A stretch of 64,000 nt of DNA from CANMXU01 sp052030545 (GTDB taxonomy: Bacteria; Pseudomonadota; Gammaproteobacteria; Enterobacterales; Alteromonadaceae), in the NCBI RefSeq assembly GCF_052030545.1, contig NZ_JBPDIH010000005.1:363884-427883 (forward strand), given 5' to 3'. This document shows, piece by piece, positions 36,189 through 46,433 of this stretch (positions are counted from its first letter, which is position 1; each line of letters opens with the position of its first letter). The notes under the pieces were generated by a model. It was not told where the DNA came from and did no database searches. It was given only the letters and a program-made list of their open reading frames with translations. Position numbers and translations under genes: made by a program.

Positions 36189-37034
36189 TTAATACAAACT
36201 GCCAGTATTGACTACAGGTTGTGTACTTTTATCGCTACATAAAACCACTAATAAATTACTGACCATAGTCGCTTTTCGCTCTTCATCTAATTCAACAATC
36301 TCTTTATCAGACAATTGTTTCAGTGCCATTTCAACCATGCCAACGGCGCCATCAACAATCAGTCTTCTAGCAGAAATAATCGCTGACGCTTGTTGCCTTT
36401 GTAGCATAGCATTGGCGATTTCAGGGGCATAAGCTAAATGACTAATACGAGCTTCATGGACTTTAACGCCAGCTTTCGCCAAGCGTTGTTGAATTTCACC
36501 TTTTAACGCTTCTGAAACCTCTTTAGGGTGACTTCGCAGAGCAATATTGTCGCTTTCATGTTGATCATACGGATAACTGATTGCCATATTTCGCAATGCT
36601 GACTCACTTTGAATAGTGACAAAACTTAAGTAGTCATCCACCTCAAACACCGCTTCAGCTGTGTCATCTACCGACCAAACAACCACAGTAGCAATTTCAA
36701 TTGGATTACCATGATTATCGTTGACTTTCATTTGGCTGGACTCAAAGTTTCTAACACGTAATGAGATATTTTTACGGATAAATAAAGGAATAGTCCAACG
36801 TAATCCCCCCGCCTTTACCGTGCCAACATAAGTACCAAAAAACGTCATCACCTTAGCTTGATTAGGCTGCACCAAAAAGAAACCAGGAATGGCTGCAATG
36901 GTTAAAATAAACGTCAAAACAGTCGCTATTTCAATATTTCCAATCGCAGCTTGGGTAATAATATAAATACTGGTCGCCACTAATATTGCGAAAACACCAT
37001 AACCACTAATTGAAAAACCTTTTTTCTCGTTCAT
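36189..37034 (-). CDS. SPFH/band-7 membrane protein
   Basis: 281 residues. Two N-terminal hydrophobic helices (YGVFAILVATSIYIITQA; VLTFILTIAAIPGFFLV) precede the SPFH domain (about 55-235: VQPNQAKVMTFFGTYVGTVK, RVRNFESSQMKVNDNHGNPI, IEIATVVVWSVDD). Members form large ring-shaped scaffolds in the inner membrane that organise proteases and lipids, with HflK/HflC the best-known relatives. The specific role here is unknown. Confidence 0.9.
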   Translation of the reverse strand: MNEKKGFSISGYGVFAILVATSIYIITQAAIGNIEIATVLTFILTIAAIPGFFLVQPNQAKVMTFFGTYVGTVKAGGLRWTIPLFIRKNISLRVRNFESSQMKVNDNHGNPIEIATVVVWSVDDTAEAVFEVDDYLSFVTIQSESALRNMAISYPYDQHESDNIALRSHPKEVSEALKGEIQQRLAKAGVKVHEARISHLAYAPEIANAMLQRQQASAIISARRLIVDGAVGMVEMALKQLSDKEIVELDEERKATMVSNLLVVLCSDKSTQPVVNTGSLY

Positions 37035-37148
37035 AAAAACTCCTTACGACATAAGTGATATCACTTTGATATCATAAAGACTACATCCACATTGTTTTAT
37101 ATGCAATAAAAATTTTAGGTTCAGTTAACGATTTACTGTTCAATAAAG

Positions 37149-38915
37149 TTACACCGCTATCGCTGAAATAGTCGCATCTAAGTTTGGACCGCCGCGCTTA
37201 CAGACAAATATGCTAGATTTCACGGTAAGTTTTGCCTGTTTTTTGGCAGCACTTGCCACTTCTGCCACGTCATGATGACTCGCACAACGGGTTGATGCGG
37301 GTTCAACTACCCCCACGGCTAACCCCAATAAGGGAAAAAACTGCGACTGCCCTGTTCTAGATTTTGTTTCGATGCCACCGGCGTTAATATGCCCCGGTTC
37401 GTAAAATTCTAAAATCTTTTCATCAAATTCTCGAAGAATAGCTTCACATCGTTCTCGCCATTGCTCGTCTTGAAAAACGACTACAAAGTCATCACCTCCA
37501 ATATGGCCAACAAAATCGGTTTTCGCGCAGTAGTGCTGTAAAATAGTTGAAACCAATTGGATCACTTGATCGCCTTTTGCATAACCATAAATATCGTTGT
37601 ACGGCTTAAAGTTATTCAAATCAAAATAGGCAAACCTAAACGACACTTTAGCAGCGAGCAGTTCATCGACATGCCGATAAATAGGCACATTGCCGGGCAG
37701 CATAGTTAGCGGGTTTGAATAGCGCGCATGTTGAATTTGCTGTTGGGTAAGCTGACGCAACAAGTCACGCACCGAGGCAATGCCCACATAATTACTGCGG
37801 TCAGTAATAATAAAGTGCCATTGAATTTTTTCATCATGCTCAGATGTCACCATTCGAGCAACTTCGCTAAGTGGTGTATTAGCTTCAACGATGACTGGGT
37901 TTTTCGCCATAGTTTCGCTAATAACTTTTTGTTCATTTAATGCCCGTCCATAAGGCGTAGAAAACAACTCTAATAATAAACCACGCAACGCCATGCCAAT
38001 TGGCGCTCGCCCTCGGATCACCGGAATCGAATGTACGTGTGGGTGCTTATGCAAATAATCCACTACATCTTTCGTTAGCTCATCATGGTTAATGGTATTT
38101 GCAGGCTGTAACAGTGAACTCGCTAAGGGCTCTATGTCGACAGGTACGTTCACTAAACGCTGTTTAAATTCGAGAATACTTGGCAAGGTTTGTTGCGGAA
38201 ACGGTTCAGGGCGAGCAAATAAATAACCTTGATATAGGCTTAAACCTAGTTCGTTTAAGCAATCAAACTCATCATGAGTTTCAATCCCCTCGGCAATAAC
38301 GTTGGCATTGATATTTTTACCCAAGTTTAAAATACTTTTAATGAATTCTCTTTTAACGGGATCATGATGGCATTGGTTAATAAAATATCGATCAATTTTG
38401 ACAAAATCTGGCGTTACCTCTGACCATAACTTCAAACCAGCATAACCTGCACCAAGATCATCAACAGCAATACTAAAACCTAAATTACGGTAATATATCA
38501 AAGCATTTTTTAGCAACTCTGGTGAGTCTATCGGGTACTTTTCACTTAACTCAATCACAACTTTATCTGGTGATAAGTTGTATTCGTTCAAGTAAGAAAT
38601 CGTCACACCTTGACTATGGTCTGATTGCAGCAACACCATAGGGCTAACATTTAAAAACAGCTTTCCTTGTAAGTCCAATTCGACAAATCGTGCAATTGAT
38701 ATTTTCCGACAAACGAGCTCTAGCTCGGACAATAAGCCATATTGAAGCGCGGCATCAAACAAGGCATTAGGGCTATGCAATGGACTGTCTGATGGGCCTC
38801 GAATTAAGGCTTCAAATCCGTAGGCTTTTTCAAAAGTTGTTGAATAAATCGGTTGGAATAAAGCTGAAAGCTGTTCGTCTTTAATAATGCATTTAAGGTG
38901 GGATTCTACGTTCAT
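37149..38915 (-). CDS. EAL-CBS-GGDEF cyclic-di-GMP signalling protein
   Basis: 588 residues, cytoplasmic. The EAL phosphodiesterase domain comes first (about 10-250): EALIRG with Glu35, LNVSP, ELSEKYP, DDLGAGYAG, FVKIDRYF and AEGIET, all metal and catalytic positions present. A CBS pair follows (about 280-400: VIEANTPLSEVARMV, YVGIASVRDLL). The GGDEF domain (about 410-560) ends in GGDDF at about 473-477 instead of GG[DE]EF. The protein should break down c-di-GMP. Whether its cyclase half is active is open. The CBS pair may sense adenine nucleotides. Confidence 0.93.
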   Translation of the reverse strand: MNVESHLKCIIKDEQLSALFQPIYSTTFEKAYGFEALIRGPSDSPLHSPNALFDAALQYGLLSELELVCRKISIARFVELDLQGKLFLNVSPMVLLQSDHSQGVTISYLNEYNLSPDKVVIELSEKYPIDSPELLKNALIYYRNLGFSIAVDDLGAGYAGLKLWSEVTPDFVKIDRYFINQCHHDPVKREFIKSILNLGKNINANVIAEGIETHDEFDCLNELGLSLYQGYLFARPEPFPQQTLPSILEFKQRLVNVPVDIEPLASSLLQPANTINHDELTKDVVDYLHKHPHVHSIPVIRGRAPIGMALRGLLLELFSTPYGRALNEQKVISETMAKNPVIVEANTPLSEVARMVTSEHDEKIQWHFIITDRSNYVGIASVRDLLRQLTQQQIQHARYSNPLTMLPGNVPIYRHVDELLAAKVSFRFAYFDLNNFKPYNDIYGYAKGDQVIQLVSTILQHYCAKTDFVGHIGGDDFVVVFQDEQWRERCEAILREFDEKILEFYEPGHINAGGIETKSRTGQSQFFPLLGLAVGVVEPASTRCASHHDVAEVASAAKKQAKLTVKSSIFVCKRGGPNLDATISAIAV

Positions 38916-39097
38916 ACTGTTTTAAAACTCATCTATTTGTAACTAGTTTATTTAAGTTTTAAGACAGTTGTGTGACAGCAAGAATATTTATCATAAAATT
39001 TTTAAGGTGATTTTATGATGCTTTTAAATGGCAAATATTAAACAGATGTTCAATATGTAACAATAACAGTTAAGCGGGCTAAAACGCACTTCAACAA

Positions 39098-39127
39098 AAA
39101 AGCCAGCTGAGAATTCAACTGGCTTTT
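39098..39127. terminator. Terminator after greA
   Basis: Stem AAAAGCCAG / CTGGCTTTT around a 12-base loop, with A- and T-runs. It is placed 40 bases past the greA stop on the minus strand. Confidence 0.75.
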
Positions 39128-39167
39128 CAAAAACTTATTTAGCTTAAAGCTAAATTCATCTGTTTAA

Positions 39168-39644
39168 TTAAATATGATCTACCGCGATAATTTCATATTC
39201 AACTACGCCACCGGGTGTGGTTATTTCAATTTCAGAATCTACTTCTTTACCAATTAAACCACGAGCGATTGGTGAATTTACTGAAATACGGTGATTCTTA
39301 ATATCAGCTTCATCGTCACCCACTATTTGATATTTCACTTCTTCGTCAGTGTCAATATTTAATAAAGTCACAGTTACACCAAAAATAACTTTGCCACTGT
39401 TTGGTATTTTAGTAACGTCGATCACTTGCGCATTGCCTAACTTACCTTCAATGTCTTGAATTCGACCTTCACAAAAACCTTGTTCTTCGCGAGCGGCATG
39501 ATATTCAGCATTTTCTTTTAAGTCACCGTGTTCACGAGCTTCTGCTATGTCAGCAACGATACGTGGACGTTTTACTTGTTTCAGATGCGTTAACTCTTCA
39601 CGTAATGCTTCAGCACCATGTACAGTCATTGGGTATTGATTCAT
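39168..39644 (-). CDS. greA: Transcription elongation factor GreA
   Basis: 158 residues, the normal length. The N-terminal coiled coil (GAEALREELTHLKQVKRPRI, the tip acids in HGDLKENAEYHAAREEQ) inserts into the RNA polymerase secondary channel to trigger cleavage of backtracked RNA. The C-terminal FKBP-like domain has SPIARGLIGKEVDSEIEI. Downstream of carB, as usual in gammaproteobacteria. Confidence 0.98.
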   Translation of the reverse strand: MNQYPMTVHGAEALREELTHLKQVKRPRIVADIAEAREHGDLKENAEYHAAREEQGFCEGRIQDIEGKLGNAQVIDVTKIPNSGKVIFGVTVTLLNIDTDEEVKYQIVGDDEADIKNHRISVNSPIARGLIGKEVDSEIEITTPGGVVEYEIIAVDHI

Positions 39645-39758
39645 GGTAATCCTTTGTATTTTATAACAGCAAAGGCGGTTTTACCTTCTTAAATAAGAAA
39701 TCAGGTAAAACCACCTTTTATTTTTTATCTTACTAAATGGCTTAATTTATTGAGCCAA

Positions 39759-42700
39759 TTAGCATCTTTTATGTAGTTCTTGAATAGACGTTACAGTATT
39801 TCTGTCGTCAGCTGAGTGAGCCTGACAAGCAGCAAACGCAGCATTAAGCGTTGTAGTATAAGCAACTTTATAACGTAATGCACCACCACGTAATACTTTT
39901 GAATCTTCAATCGCTTTGCGACCTTCAGTTGTATTAATGATGTAGCTGTATTCTTCGTTCTTAATTCTATCAAGAATATGAGGACGACCTTCATGAACTT
40001 TATTAACACGACGAACCGGAACGCCCGCTTCGCGTAAAATAATTTCAGTACCATGGGTTGCGTCTAATTCATAACCTAGTGCAACCATTTGCTTAGCTAG
40101 GTCAAGCACACGGCCTTTGTCAGAGTTACGAACTGAGATTAACGCACGACCTTCTTTAGGTACAGAAACGCCAGCACCTAAGTTCGCTTTAGCATACGCT
40201 TCTTCGAAGGTATTACCTACGCCCATCACTTCACCGGTTGAACGCATTTCTGGGCCAACAAGAGGATCTGAACCGTGGAATTTGTTAAACGGAATAACTA
40301 CTTCTTTTACTGAGAAATAATCAGGGATAATTTCTTTAGTAATGCCTAACTCTTTTAACGTTTTACCCGCCATTACACGTGCACCAACTTTCGCTAGCGG
40401 TACAGATGTCGCTTTTGAAACAAATGGTACTGTACGCGCTGCACGAGGGTTTACTTCAATTAAGTAAACTTTACCGTCTTTCACTGCCATTTGCGTATTC
40501 ATTAAGCCAATTACGCCTAATTCAAACGCTAAGTCGGTAACTTGCTTGCGCATAACATCTTGTACGTCTTGGCTTAAGCTGTATGCTGGTAATGAACAGG
40601 CTGAGTCACCCGAGTGAACACCGGCTTGTTCGATATGTTGCATAATACCGCCAACAACCACATCAGTACCATCACACACTACATCAATATCGACTTCAAT
40701 CGCATCATCAAGGAAGTGATCAAGTAATACTGGCGAGTCGTTTGATACGCTTACCGCTTCGGTCATGTAACGACGTAAATCTTCAATGTCGTAAACAATT
40801 TCCATCGCACGGCCACCTAATACATACGATGGGCGAACCACTAATGGGAAACCAATCGCTTCAGCTTTGGCCATGGCTTCATCTAATGAAGTAACTGTCG
40901 CGTTTTCTGGTTGTAATAAACCTAAACGGTCAACCGCTTGTTGGAAACGCTCACGGTCTTCTGCGCGGTCAATCGCATCTGGTGAAGTACCAATAATTGG
41001 TACGCCAGCCGCTTCTAAAGCGCGTGCTAATTTAAGTGGTGTTTGACCACCGTATTGCACGATGACGCCTTTTGGCTTTTCAATGCGAACAATTTCTAAT
41101 ACGTCTTCAAAAGTAATTGATTCGAAATATAAACGATCAGAAGTATCGTAATCGGTTGAAACCGTTTCAGGGTTACAGTTAACCATGATGGTTTCAAAGC
41201 CGTCTTCACGAAGGGCTAACGCCGCATGTACACAACAGTAGTCAAATTCAATACCTTGGCCGATACGGTTTGGACCGCCACCTAAGATCATGATCTTGTC
41301 ATTATCTGTTGGGTTTGCTTCACATTCTTCATCGTAAGTTGAGTACATGTAAGCAGTGTCTGAGCTAAATTCTGCCGCACAAGTATCAACACGTTTATAC
41401 ACTGGGAAAATGTCAGCTGCTTGACGCTTCTTACGAATTTCAGACTCGTTTACGCCGATAACATCAGCTAAGCGAGAATCAGCAAAACCTTTACGTTTTA
41501 ATTGACGTAAGTACTCTGGTGTTAACGACTTCATGCCGCCTTCAGACACTTTTTGCTCTTCTAAAATTAAGTCTTGAATTTGAACTAAGAACCAACGGTC
41601 AATCTTAGTCGCGTTAAATACGTCTTCAAGAGTTAAGCCTAAACGGAAGGCATCAGCGACATACCAAATACGGTCTGCGCCAGCTTCTTGCAGCTCGTGC
41701 ATAATCGTTGTTTTAGCACCCGGCTTGGTAACATCAACAATTGGGTCAAAACCACTTACGCCAACTTCTAAGCCACGTAAGGCTTTTTGCATTGACTCTT
41801 GTTGGTTACGGCCAATCGCCATCACTTCACCAACTGATTTCATTTGCGTGGTTAAACGGTCTTCGCTGCCGGCAAATTTTTCGAAGTTAAAACGTGGAAT
41901 TTTAGTGACTACGTAATCGATTGTTGGTTCAAATGATGCTGGCGTTGCACCACCCGTAATATCATTTTGAAGCTCATCAAGGGTGTAACCTACCGCAAGT
42001 TTTGCCGCAATTTTCGCAATTGGGAAACCGGTTGCTTTAGAAGCGAGTGCTGATGAACGTGATACACGTGGGTTCATTTCGATAATAACCATACGGCCAG
42101 TATCAGGACAAACACCAAACTGTACGTTTGAACCACCGGTTTCAACACCAATTTCACGTAATACTGCCAAAGAGGCGTTACGCATGATTTGGTATTCTTT
42201 ATCCGTTAACGTTTGCGCTGGTGCAACCGTGATTGAATCACCGGTGTGAATACCCATAGGGTCGAAGTTTTCGATTGAACAAATAATGATACAGTTATCA
42301 TTTTTGTCGCGAACAACTTCCATTTCATATTCTTTCCAACCGATTAATGATTCATCAATCAATAATTCTGACGTTGGTGAAAGGTCTAAACCACGCGTAC
42401 AAATTTCGTCAAACTCTTCACGGTTATACGCGATACCGCCACCGGTACCACCCATAGTGAATGATGGACGAATAATACATGGGAAACCAATACGAGTAGA
42501 GGTATCGTGCGCTTCTTCAATAGTGTGAACAATTTCAGCACGTGGCGTTTCAAGGCCAATGTTTTTCATTGCTTTGTCGAAACGGCTACGGTCTTCGGCT
42601 TTATCAATTGCGTCAGCAGTAGCACCGATCATTTCAACGTTAAATTCTTTTAATACACCGTTCGCTTCTAATTCAAGCGCACAGTTAAGTGCTGTTTGAC

Positions 42701-42974
42701 CACCCATAGTTGGTAGTACAGCACACGGGCGTTCTTTTTCAATAATTTTACGAACAACTTCCCAGTGAATGGGTTCGATGTATGTCGCATCGGCCATTTC
42801 AGGATCAGTCATGATCGTTGCAGGGTTAGAGTTAACTAAAATAACTCGGTAACCTTCTTCACGTAATGCTTTACATGCTTGAGCACCAGAGTAATCAAAC
42901 TCACAGGCTTGGCCAATAACAATTGGGCCAGCACCTAAGATCAAGATACTTTTTAAATCTTCGCGTTTTGCCAT
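39759..42974 (-). CDS. carB: Carbamoyl-phosphate synthase large subunit
   Basis: 1071 residues. Makes carbamoyl phosphate from bicarbonate, ammonia and two ATP for arginine and pyrimidine synthesis. Two homologous ATP-grasp halves are seen: ILILGAGPIVIGQACEFDYS and IMILGGGPNRIGQGIEFDYC; PSFTMGGTGGGIAYN and RPSYVLGGRAMEIVYD; IEMNPRVSRSSALASKATG and IEVNPRAARTVPFVSKATS. The C-terminal MGS-like allosteric domain starts near 935 (EGRALISVRNSDKGRVLDLA). Follows carA after 26 bases. Confidence 0.98.
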   Translation of the reverse strand: MAKREDLKSILILGAGPIVIGQACEFDYSGAQACKALREEGYRVILVNSNPATIMTDPEMADATYIEPIHWEVVRKIIEKERPCAVLPTMGGQTALNCALELEANGVLKEFNVEMIGATADAIDKAEDRSRFDKAMKNIGLETPRAEIVHTIEEAHDTSTRIGFPCIIRPSFTMGGTGGGIAYNREEFDEICTRGLDLSPTSELLIDESLIGWKEYEMEVVRDKNDNCIIICSIENFDPMGIHTGDSITVAPAQTLTDKEYQIMRNASLAVLREIGVETGGSNVQFGVCPDTGRMVIIEMNPRVSRSSALASKATGFPIAKIAAKLAVGYTLDELQNDITGGATPASFEPTIDYVVTKIPRFNFEKFAGSEDRLTTQMKSVGEVMAIGRNQQESMQKALRGLEVGVSGFDPIVDVTKPGAKTTIMHELQEAGADRIWYVADAFRLGLTLEDVFNATKIDRWFLVQIQDLILEEQKVSEGGMKSLTPEYLRQLKRKGFADSRLADVIGVNESEIRKKRQAADIFPVYKRVDTCAAEFSSDTAYMYSTYDEECEANPTDNDKIMILGGGPNRIGQGIEFDYCCVHAALALREDGFETIMVNCNPETVSTDYDTSDRLYFESITFEDVLEIVRIEKPKGVIVQYGGQTPLKLARALEAAGVPIIGTSPDAIDRAEDRERFQQAVDRLGLLQPENATVTSLDEAMAKAEAIGFPLVVRPSYVLGGRAMEIVYDIEDLRRYMTEAVSVSNDSPVLLDHFLDDAIEVDIDVVCDGTDVVVGGIMQHIEQAGVHSGDSACSLPAYSLSQDVQDVMRKQVTDLAFELGVIGLMNTQMAVKDGKVYLIEVNPRAARTVPFVSKATSVPLAKVGARVMAGKTLKELGITKEIIPDYFSVKEVVIPFNKFHGSDPLVGPEMRSTGEVMGVGNTFEEAYAKANLGAGVSVPKEGRALISVRNSDKGRVLDLAKQMVALGYELDATHGTEIILREAGVPVRRVNKVHEGRPHILDRIKNEEYSYIINTTEGRKAIEDSKVLRGGALRYKVAYTTTLNAAFAACQAHSADDRNTVTSIQELHKRC

Positions 42975-43000
42975 GTTATAAAATCTCTCTCTGTCTGGGC

Positions 43001-44131
43001 TTAAGCTTTGTATTGCTTGATTAGATCAATGAAGTGGTCAAATAACGGCGCGGCGTCATGTGGACCTGGGCTTGCTTCTGGGTGACCTTGGAAACTAAAT
43101 GCTGGTTTGTCAGTGCGGTGAATGCCCTGAATAGTGCCATCAAATAATGATTTATGTGTCACTTCAATGTTCGCAGGAACATTGCTTTCATCAATAGCAA
43201 AACCGTGGTTTTGCGCAGTGATCATTACAACATTACGAGCAAAATCTTTTACTGGGTGATTGCCACCGTGATGACCAAATTTCATTTTAATGGTTTTAGC
43301 ATCACTTGCTAAACCTAATAATTGATGGCCTAAACAAATACCAAATACTGGAATATCGGTGGTTAAAAATTCTTTAATAGCAGCGATTGCATAATCACAT
43401 GGCTCTGGGTCACCTGGGCCATTTGATAAGAAAATCCCATCTGGATTCATCGCCAATACTTCACTGGCTGGTGTTTGCGCAGGTACAACCGTTAATTTAC
43501 AGCCGCGATCTACTAACATACGTAAAATGTTATGTTTGGCACCAAAATCGTAAGCAACTACGTGAAAAGGCTTATTTTCTGGTGTTACATGGCCTTGCCC
43601 AAGCACCCAGCTACCTTCAGTCCACTGGTATTGTTCTTTGGTTGAAACCACTTTTGCTAAGTCCATGCCTTTAAGGCCCGGAAATGCTTTGGCTTGCGCT
43701 AAAGCACTTGCTTCATCTAAAGCGTCGCCAGCTAAGATACAACCGTTTTGCGCACCTTTTTCTCGTAAAAGACGGGTCAATTTACGGGTATCAATATCAG
43801 CAATACCTAAAATATTTTTGCTTTTCAGGTAGTCGCTTAAACTTTGTTCACTTCGAAAATTACTCGCTAATAGCGGTAAGTCACGAATAACTAAACCTTT
43901 CGCCCAAATAGTGTTAGATTCTTCATCTTCACTATTGGTGCCTGTATTACCTATGTGTGGATAAGTAAGTGTTACAATTTGCTCTGCATATGAGGGATCA
44001 GTCAGAATTTCTTGGTAACCTGTCATTGAAGTATTAAATACTACTTCACCAACAGCCGCCCCTTCTGCACCAATTGCGGTGCCTTTAAATACAGTGCCGT
44101 CTTCAAGCACTAAAATGGCAGATTTAGTCAA
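43001..44131 (-). CDS. carA: Carbamoyl-phosphate synthase small subunit (glutaminase)
   Basis: 376 residues. Supplies ammonia from glutamine to CarB. The N-terminal domain shows VGEVVFNTSMTGYQEILTDPSYA. The C-terminal class I glutamine amidotransferase has the nucleophile Cys in VFGICLGHQLLGLA, GPGDPEPC, and His/Glu in FQGHPEASPGPHD. carAB form one unit. The 245-base upstream gap must hold promoters; I saw no convincing Arg-repressor box. Confidence 0.98.
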   Translation of the reverse strand: MTKSAILVLEDGTVFKGTAIGAEGAAVGEVVFNTSMTGYQEILTDPSYAEQIVTLTYPHIGNTGTNSEDEESNTIWAKGLVIRDLPLLASNFRSEQSLSDYLKSKNILGIADIDTRKLTRLLREKGAQNGCILAGDALDEASALAQAKAFPGLKGMDLAKVVSTKEQYQWTEGSWVLGQGHVTPENKPFHVVAYDFGAKHNILRMLVDRGCKLTVVPAQTPASEVLAMNPDGIFLSNGPGDPEPCDYAIAAIKEFLTTDIPVFGICLGHQLLGLASDAKTIKMKFGHHGGNHPVKDFARNVVMITAQNHGFAIDESNVPANIEVTHKSLFDGTIQGIHRTDKPAFSFQGHPEASPGPHDAAPLFDHFIDLIKQYKA

Positions 44132-44377
44132 TTTAACCTCCGTAAAGAAGAAATAAACTTAATGAAGAAACAACTAAAAACTTTCATCACTAAGTACAAT
44201 ATAATTCGCATAAAAAATGCCAAAAACACAGTTACCTGTAAATTTTTGACAAAATCCACTTATTTTACGCTTGTAACAGGTTTTCGTCTAGTAAAAAATG
44301 AAATAAAGTGCCATTTTTACCGTTTTTGTTACTAAAGCCTCAAAAGTAAGTGTTATCTAGTTTTTACTTGGCTGTTA

Positions 44378-45181
44378 TTATTTCAAACCAAGTACGTCTT
44401 GCATGTCGTAATAACCGTTATCGGCTTCTGACAACCACGCCGCTGCACGCATTGCCCCTAAAGCAAATGTCATACGAGAACTGGCTTTATGAGTAATTTC
44501 AATTCGCTCACCCAAATCGGCAAAAAAGGCCGTATGTTCACCGACAATGTCGCCAGCACGAACGGTAGCAAAACCAATAGTTTCACGGTCACGTTCTTCG
44601 GTAATTCCTTCTCGGCCATAAACCGCACATTTATTTAAGTCGCGGCCTAAGGTATCAGCAATCACCTGCCCCATTTTTACCGCGGTGCCAGATGGCGCAT
44701 CTTTTTTAAAGCGGTGGTGCGCTTCAAAAATTTCTATATCAGTATAGTCGCCAATTGCCTTCGCGGTAATTTCTAATAGTTTAAACATTAAGTTCACGCC
44801 AACGCTGGTATTGGGCGCTAGAATCACAGGAATACCTTTACCTGCATTTTCAATAATTTGAACTTGCTCATCAGTAAAGCCTGTTGTACCAATGACTAAT
44901 GATTTTTTATTTTCCTGACACCATTTAATGTTCTCAAGGGTAGTTTCAATGGAAGTAAAATCAATAAAAACGTCAGCGTCTAACAGCTCGCTAAGCTCTG
45001 TTGAAGTTTTTTGTCCAATAGCGCCAATGCCGGCAAGTTCACCTAAGTCAAAATCAACAAATGACGATGTTGCACGCACGCTGCCGCCAACAAGTTCAAT
45101 TTGCTCATGCTCAACTGCCGCTTGAATTAAGTTTCGGCCCATACGACCACTACAACCTAAAATGGCTACTTTTACTTTCAT
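44378..45181 (-). CDS. dapB: 4-hydroxy-tetrahydrodipicolinate reductase
   Basis: 267 residues. NAD(P)H-dependent step in lysine and diaminopimelate synthesis. Nucleotide-binding ILGCSGRMGRNLIQAA, FIDFTSIETTL, VIGTTGF and the DapB signature EAHHRFKKDAPSGTAVKMG with the catalytic His and Lys. It lies upstream of carA on the same strand, the usual dapB-carA-carB order. Confidence 0.97.
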   Translation of the reverse strand: MKVKVAILGCSGRMGRNLIQAAVEHEQIELVGGSVRATSSFVDFDLGELAGIGAIGQKTSTELSELLDADVFIDFTSIETTLENIKWCQENKKSLVIGTTGFTDEQVQIIENAGKGIPVILAPNTSVGVNLMFKLLEITAKAIGDYTDIEIFEAHHRFKKDAPSGTAVKMGQVIADTLGRDLNKCAVYGREGITEERDRETIGFATVRAGDIVGEHTAFFADLGERIEITHKASSRMTFALGAMRAAAWLSEADNGYYDMQDVLGLK

Positions 45182-45194
45182 TTTTATTTCCTAA

Positions 45195-45629
45195 CTATTG
45201 GCTTGTTTGTTCAAATATGGTTAATTTATTTGCTAAATCAACAGAGTGGCTAATTTCATGTGAGACCACATGCATTATTTTAGCCTGCTCTGCACTAACA
45301 TCAATATGATAAAGCGCGGCAAAATCAGCAAGGCTTTGCCCTTTATCGTTTAGAAATTGCCAATGAATATTCACCACCGCAAGGCTTTTAGAATATTCAT
45401 GATAACTGGCAGACAATACGCCTATTTGATTAGCATTTTCTTGTTTCATCCACGAAAAAATATTAGTAAATTCATCTTCAGCGTCTGATGATGACTTTAA
45501 TAATACAATTTTGTCAGGTGTTGTTAAGGTACATGGGAAGCTATAACAACCAACCACACTGCCAAGTTCAAAGTGTTGAAAGGCATGAATGTATTGTTGG
45601 AAAAGTTGTTGCAGTTTTTTCTCTATCAC
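45195..45629 (-). CDS. NTF2-like small protein, unknown function
   Basis: 144 residues starting with GTG at 45629. An N-terminal helix with a YIHAFQHFELGSVVGCY pattern followed by alternating strands (SLAVVNIHWQFLNDKG, FAALYHIDV) is the NTF2/SnoaL-like cone fold. The conserved Cys and Phe-Pro after it (CYSFPCTLTTPD) recur in such proteins. No catalytic residues can be assigned. It lies 13 bases upstream of dapB and is probably co-transcribed. Confidence 0.75.
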   Translation of the reverse strand: MIEKKLQQLFQQYIHAFQHFELGSVVGCYSFPCTLTTPDKIVLLKSSSDAEDEFTNIFSWMKQENANQIGVLSASYHEYSKSLAVVNIHWQFLNDKGQSLADFAALYHIDVSAEQAKIMHVVSHEISHSVDLANKLTIFEQTSQ

Positions 45630-45782
45630 AAGGGGTTCACTAACTATCTATTGGTTTTCTATTACTAACTTATTTAGCTTTAGCGGTACACACTTCCATT
45701 TGATTCTTACAAAATTCACAAGGGGTTATGTTATCCCTGTATTACCGTTTCTCTTTATTTCTTTAAACTAAAAGATATAAAA

Positions 45783-45802
45783 AAGCCGGGATAACCCGGC
45801 TT
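45783..45802 (-). terminator. Terminator of fklB
   Basis: Perfect 8-bp stem AAGCCGGG / CCCGGCTT with a four-base loop and T-run on the minus strand, eight bases past the stop codon. Confidence 0.85.
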
Positions 45803-45809
45803 CTTTTAA

Positions 45810-46433
45810 TTAGCTAACGATAGCTAATAATTCAACGTCAAATACTAACGCAGAGTAAGGAGGAATAGCACCTTGTGAACCTTGCTCGCCGTAAGCTAAT
45901 TGATATGGAATGTATAAACGGTATTTAGAACCTTCAGTCATTAATTGTAATGCTTCAGTCCAACCAGGAATTACGCCACCAACAGGGAATTCAGCTGGTT
46001 GACCGCGATCAACAGAGCTGTCAAAAACGTCACCGTTGATGAAAGTACCGTGGTAATGCGTACGTACTGTGCTTGCAGCAGTCGGCTTTTCGCCTTCGCC
46101 CGTTGCAAGTACTTCGTATTGTAAACCTGATTCAGTAACAGTTACTTCTTCACGCTTAGCATTTTCAGCTAAAAACGCTTCGCCTTCAGCTGCTTTAACT
46201 TTTGCAGCTGCTTGTTCTTGCTCTTGTAGTTTCTTAGAAACAATACCAAACGCTTCGTTTAATAGTTCATCAGAAACTTGACTGTCAGCACCAGCAATTG
46301 CATCAGCAAGACCGGCTTGAACTGCAGTTACGTCAAATTCTTTAAAAGGGTTATTACGTAATTGATCGCCTAGTTGACGACCTACACCGTAACTTACACG
46401 TTGTTCAATTGTTTCAAAGTTGTTCTCAGACAT
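45810..46433 (-). CDS. fklB: FKBP-type peptidyl-prolyl isomerase FklB
   Basis: 207 residues; E. coli FKBP22 has 206. An N-terminal dimerisation arm (YGVGRQLGDQL, FDVTAVQAGLADAI) precedes the FKBP domain (about 110-205) with THYHGTFINGDVFDSS, FPVGGVIPGWTEALQLM, YRLYIPYQLAYGEQG, IPPYSALVFDVELL. No signal peptide, so cytoplasmic. Catalyses cis-trans isomerisation of prolyl bonds. Confidence 0.95.
   Translation of the reverse strand: MSENNFETIEQRVSYGVGRQLGDQLRNNPFKEFDVTAVQAGLADAIAGADSQVSDELLNEAFGIVSKKLQEQEQAAAKVKAAEGEAFLAENAKREEVTVTESGLQYEVLATGEGEKPTAASTVRTHYHGTFINGDVFDSSVDRGQPAEFPVGGVIPGWTEALQLMTEGSKYRLYIPYQLAYGEQGSQGAIPPYSALVFDVELLAIVS

Noticed and set aside
44132..44377. Riboswitch or attenuator upstream of carAB
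   Set aside because: No convincing alternating hairpins or conserved aptamer motif could be seen by eye.
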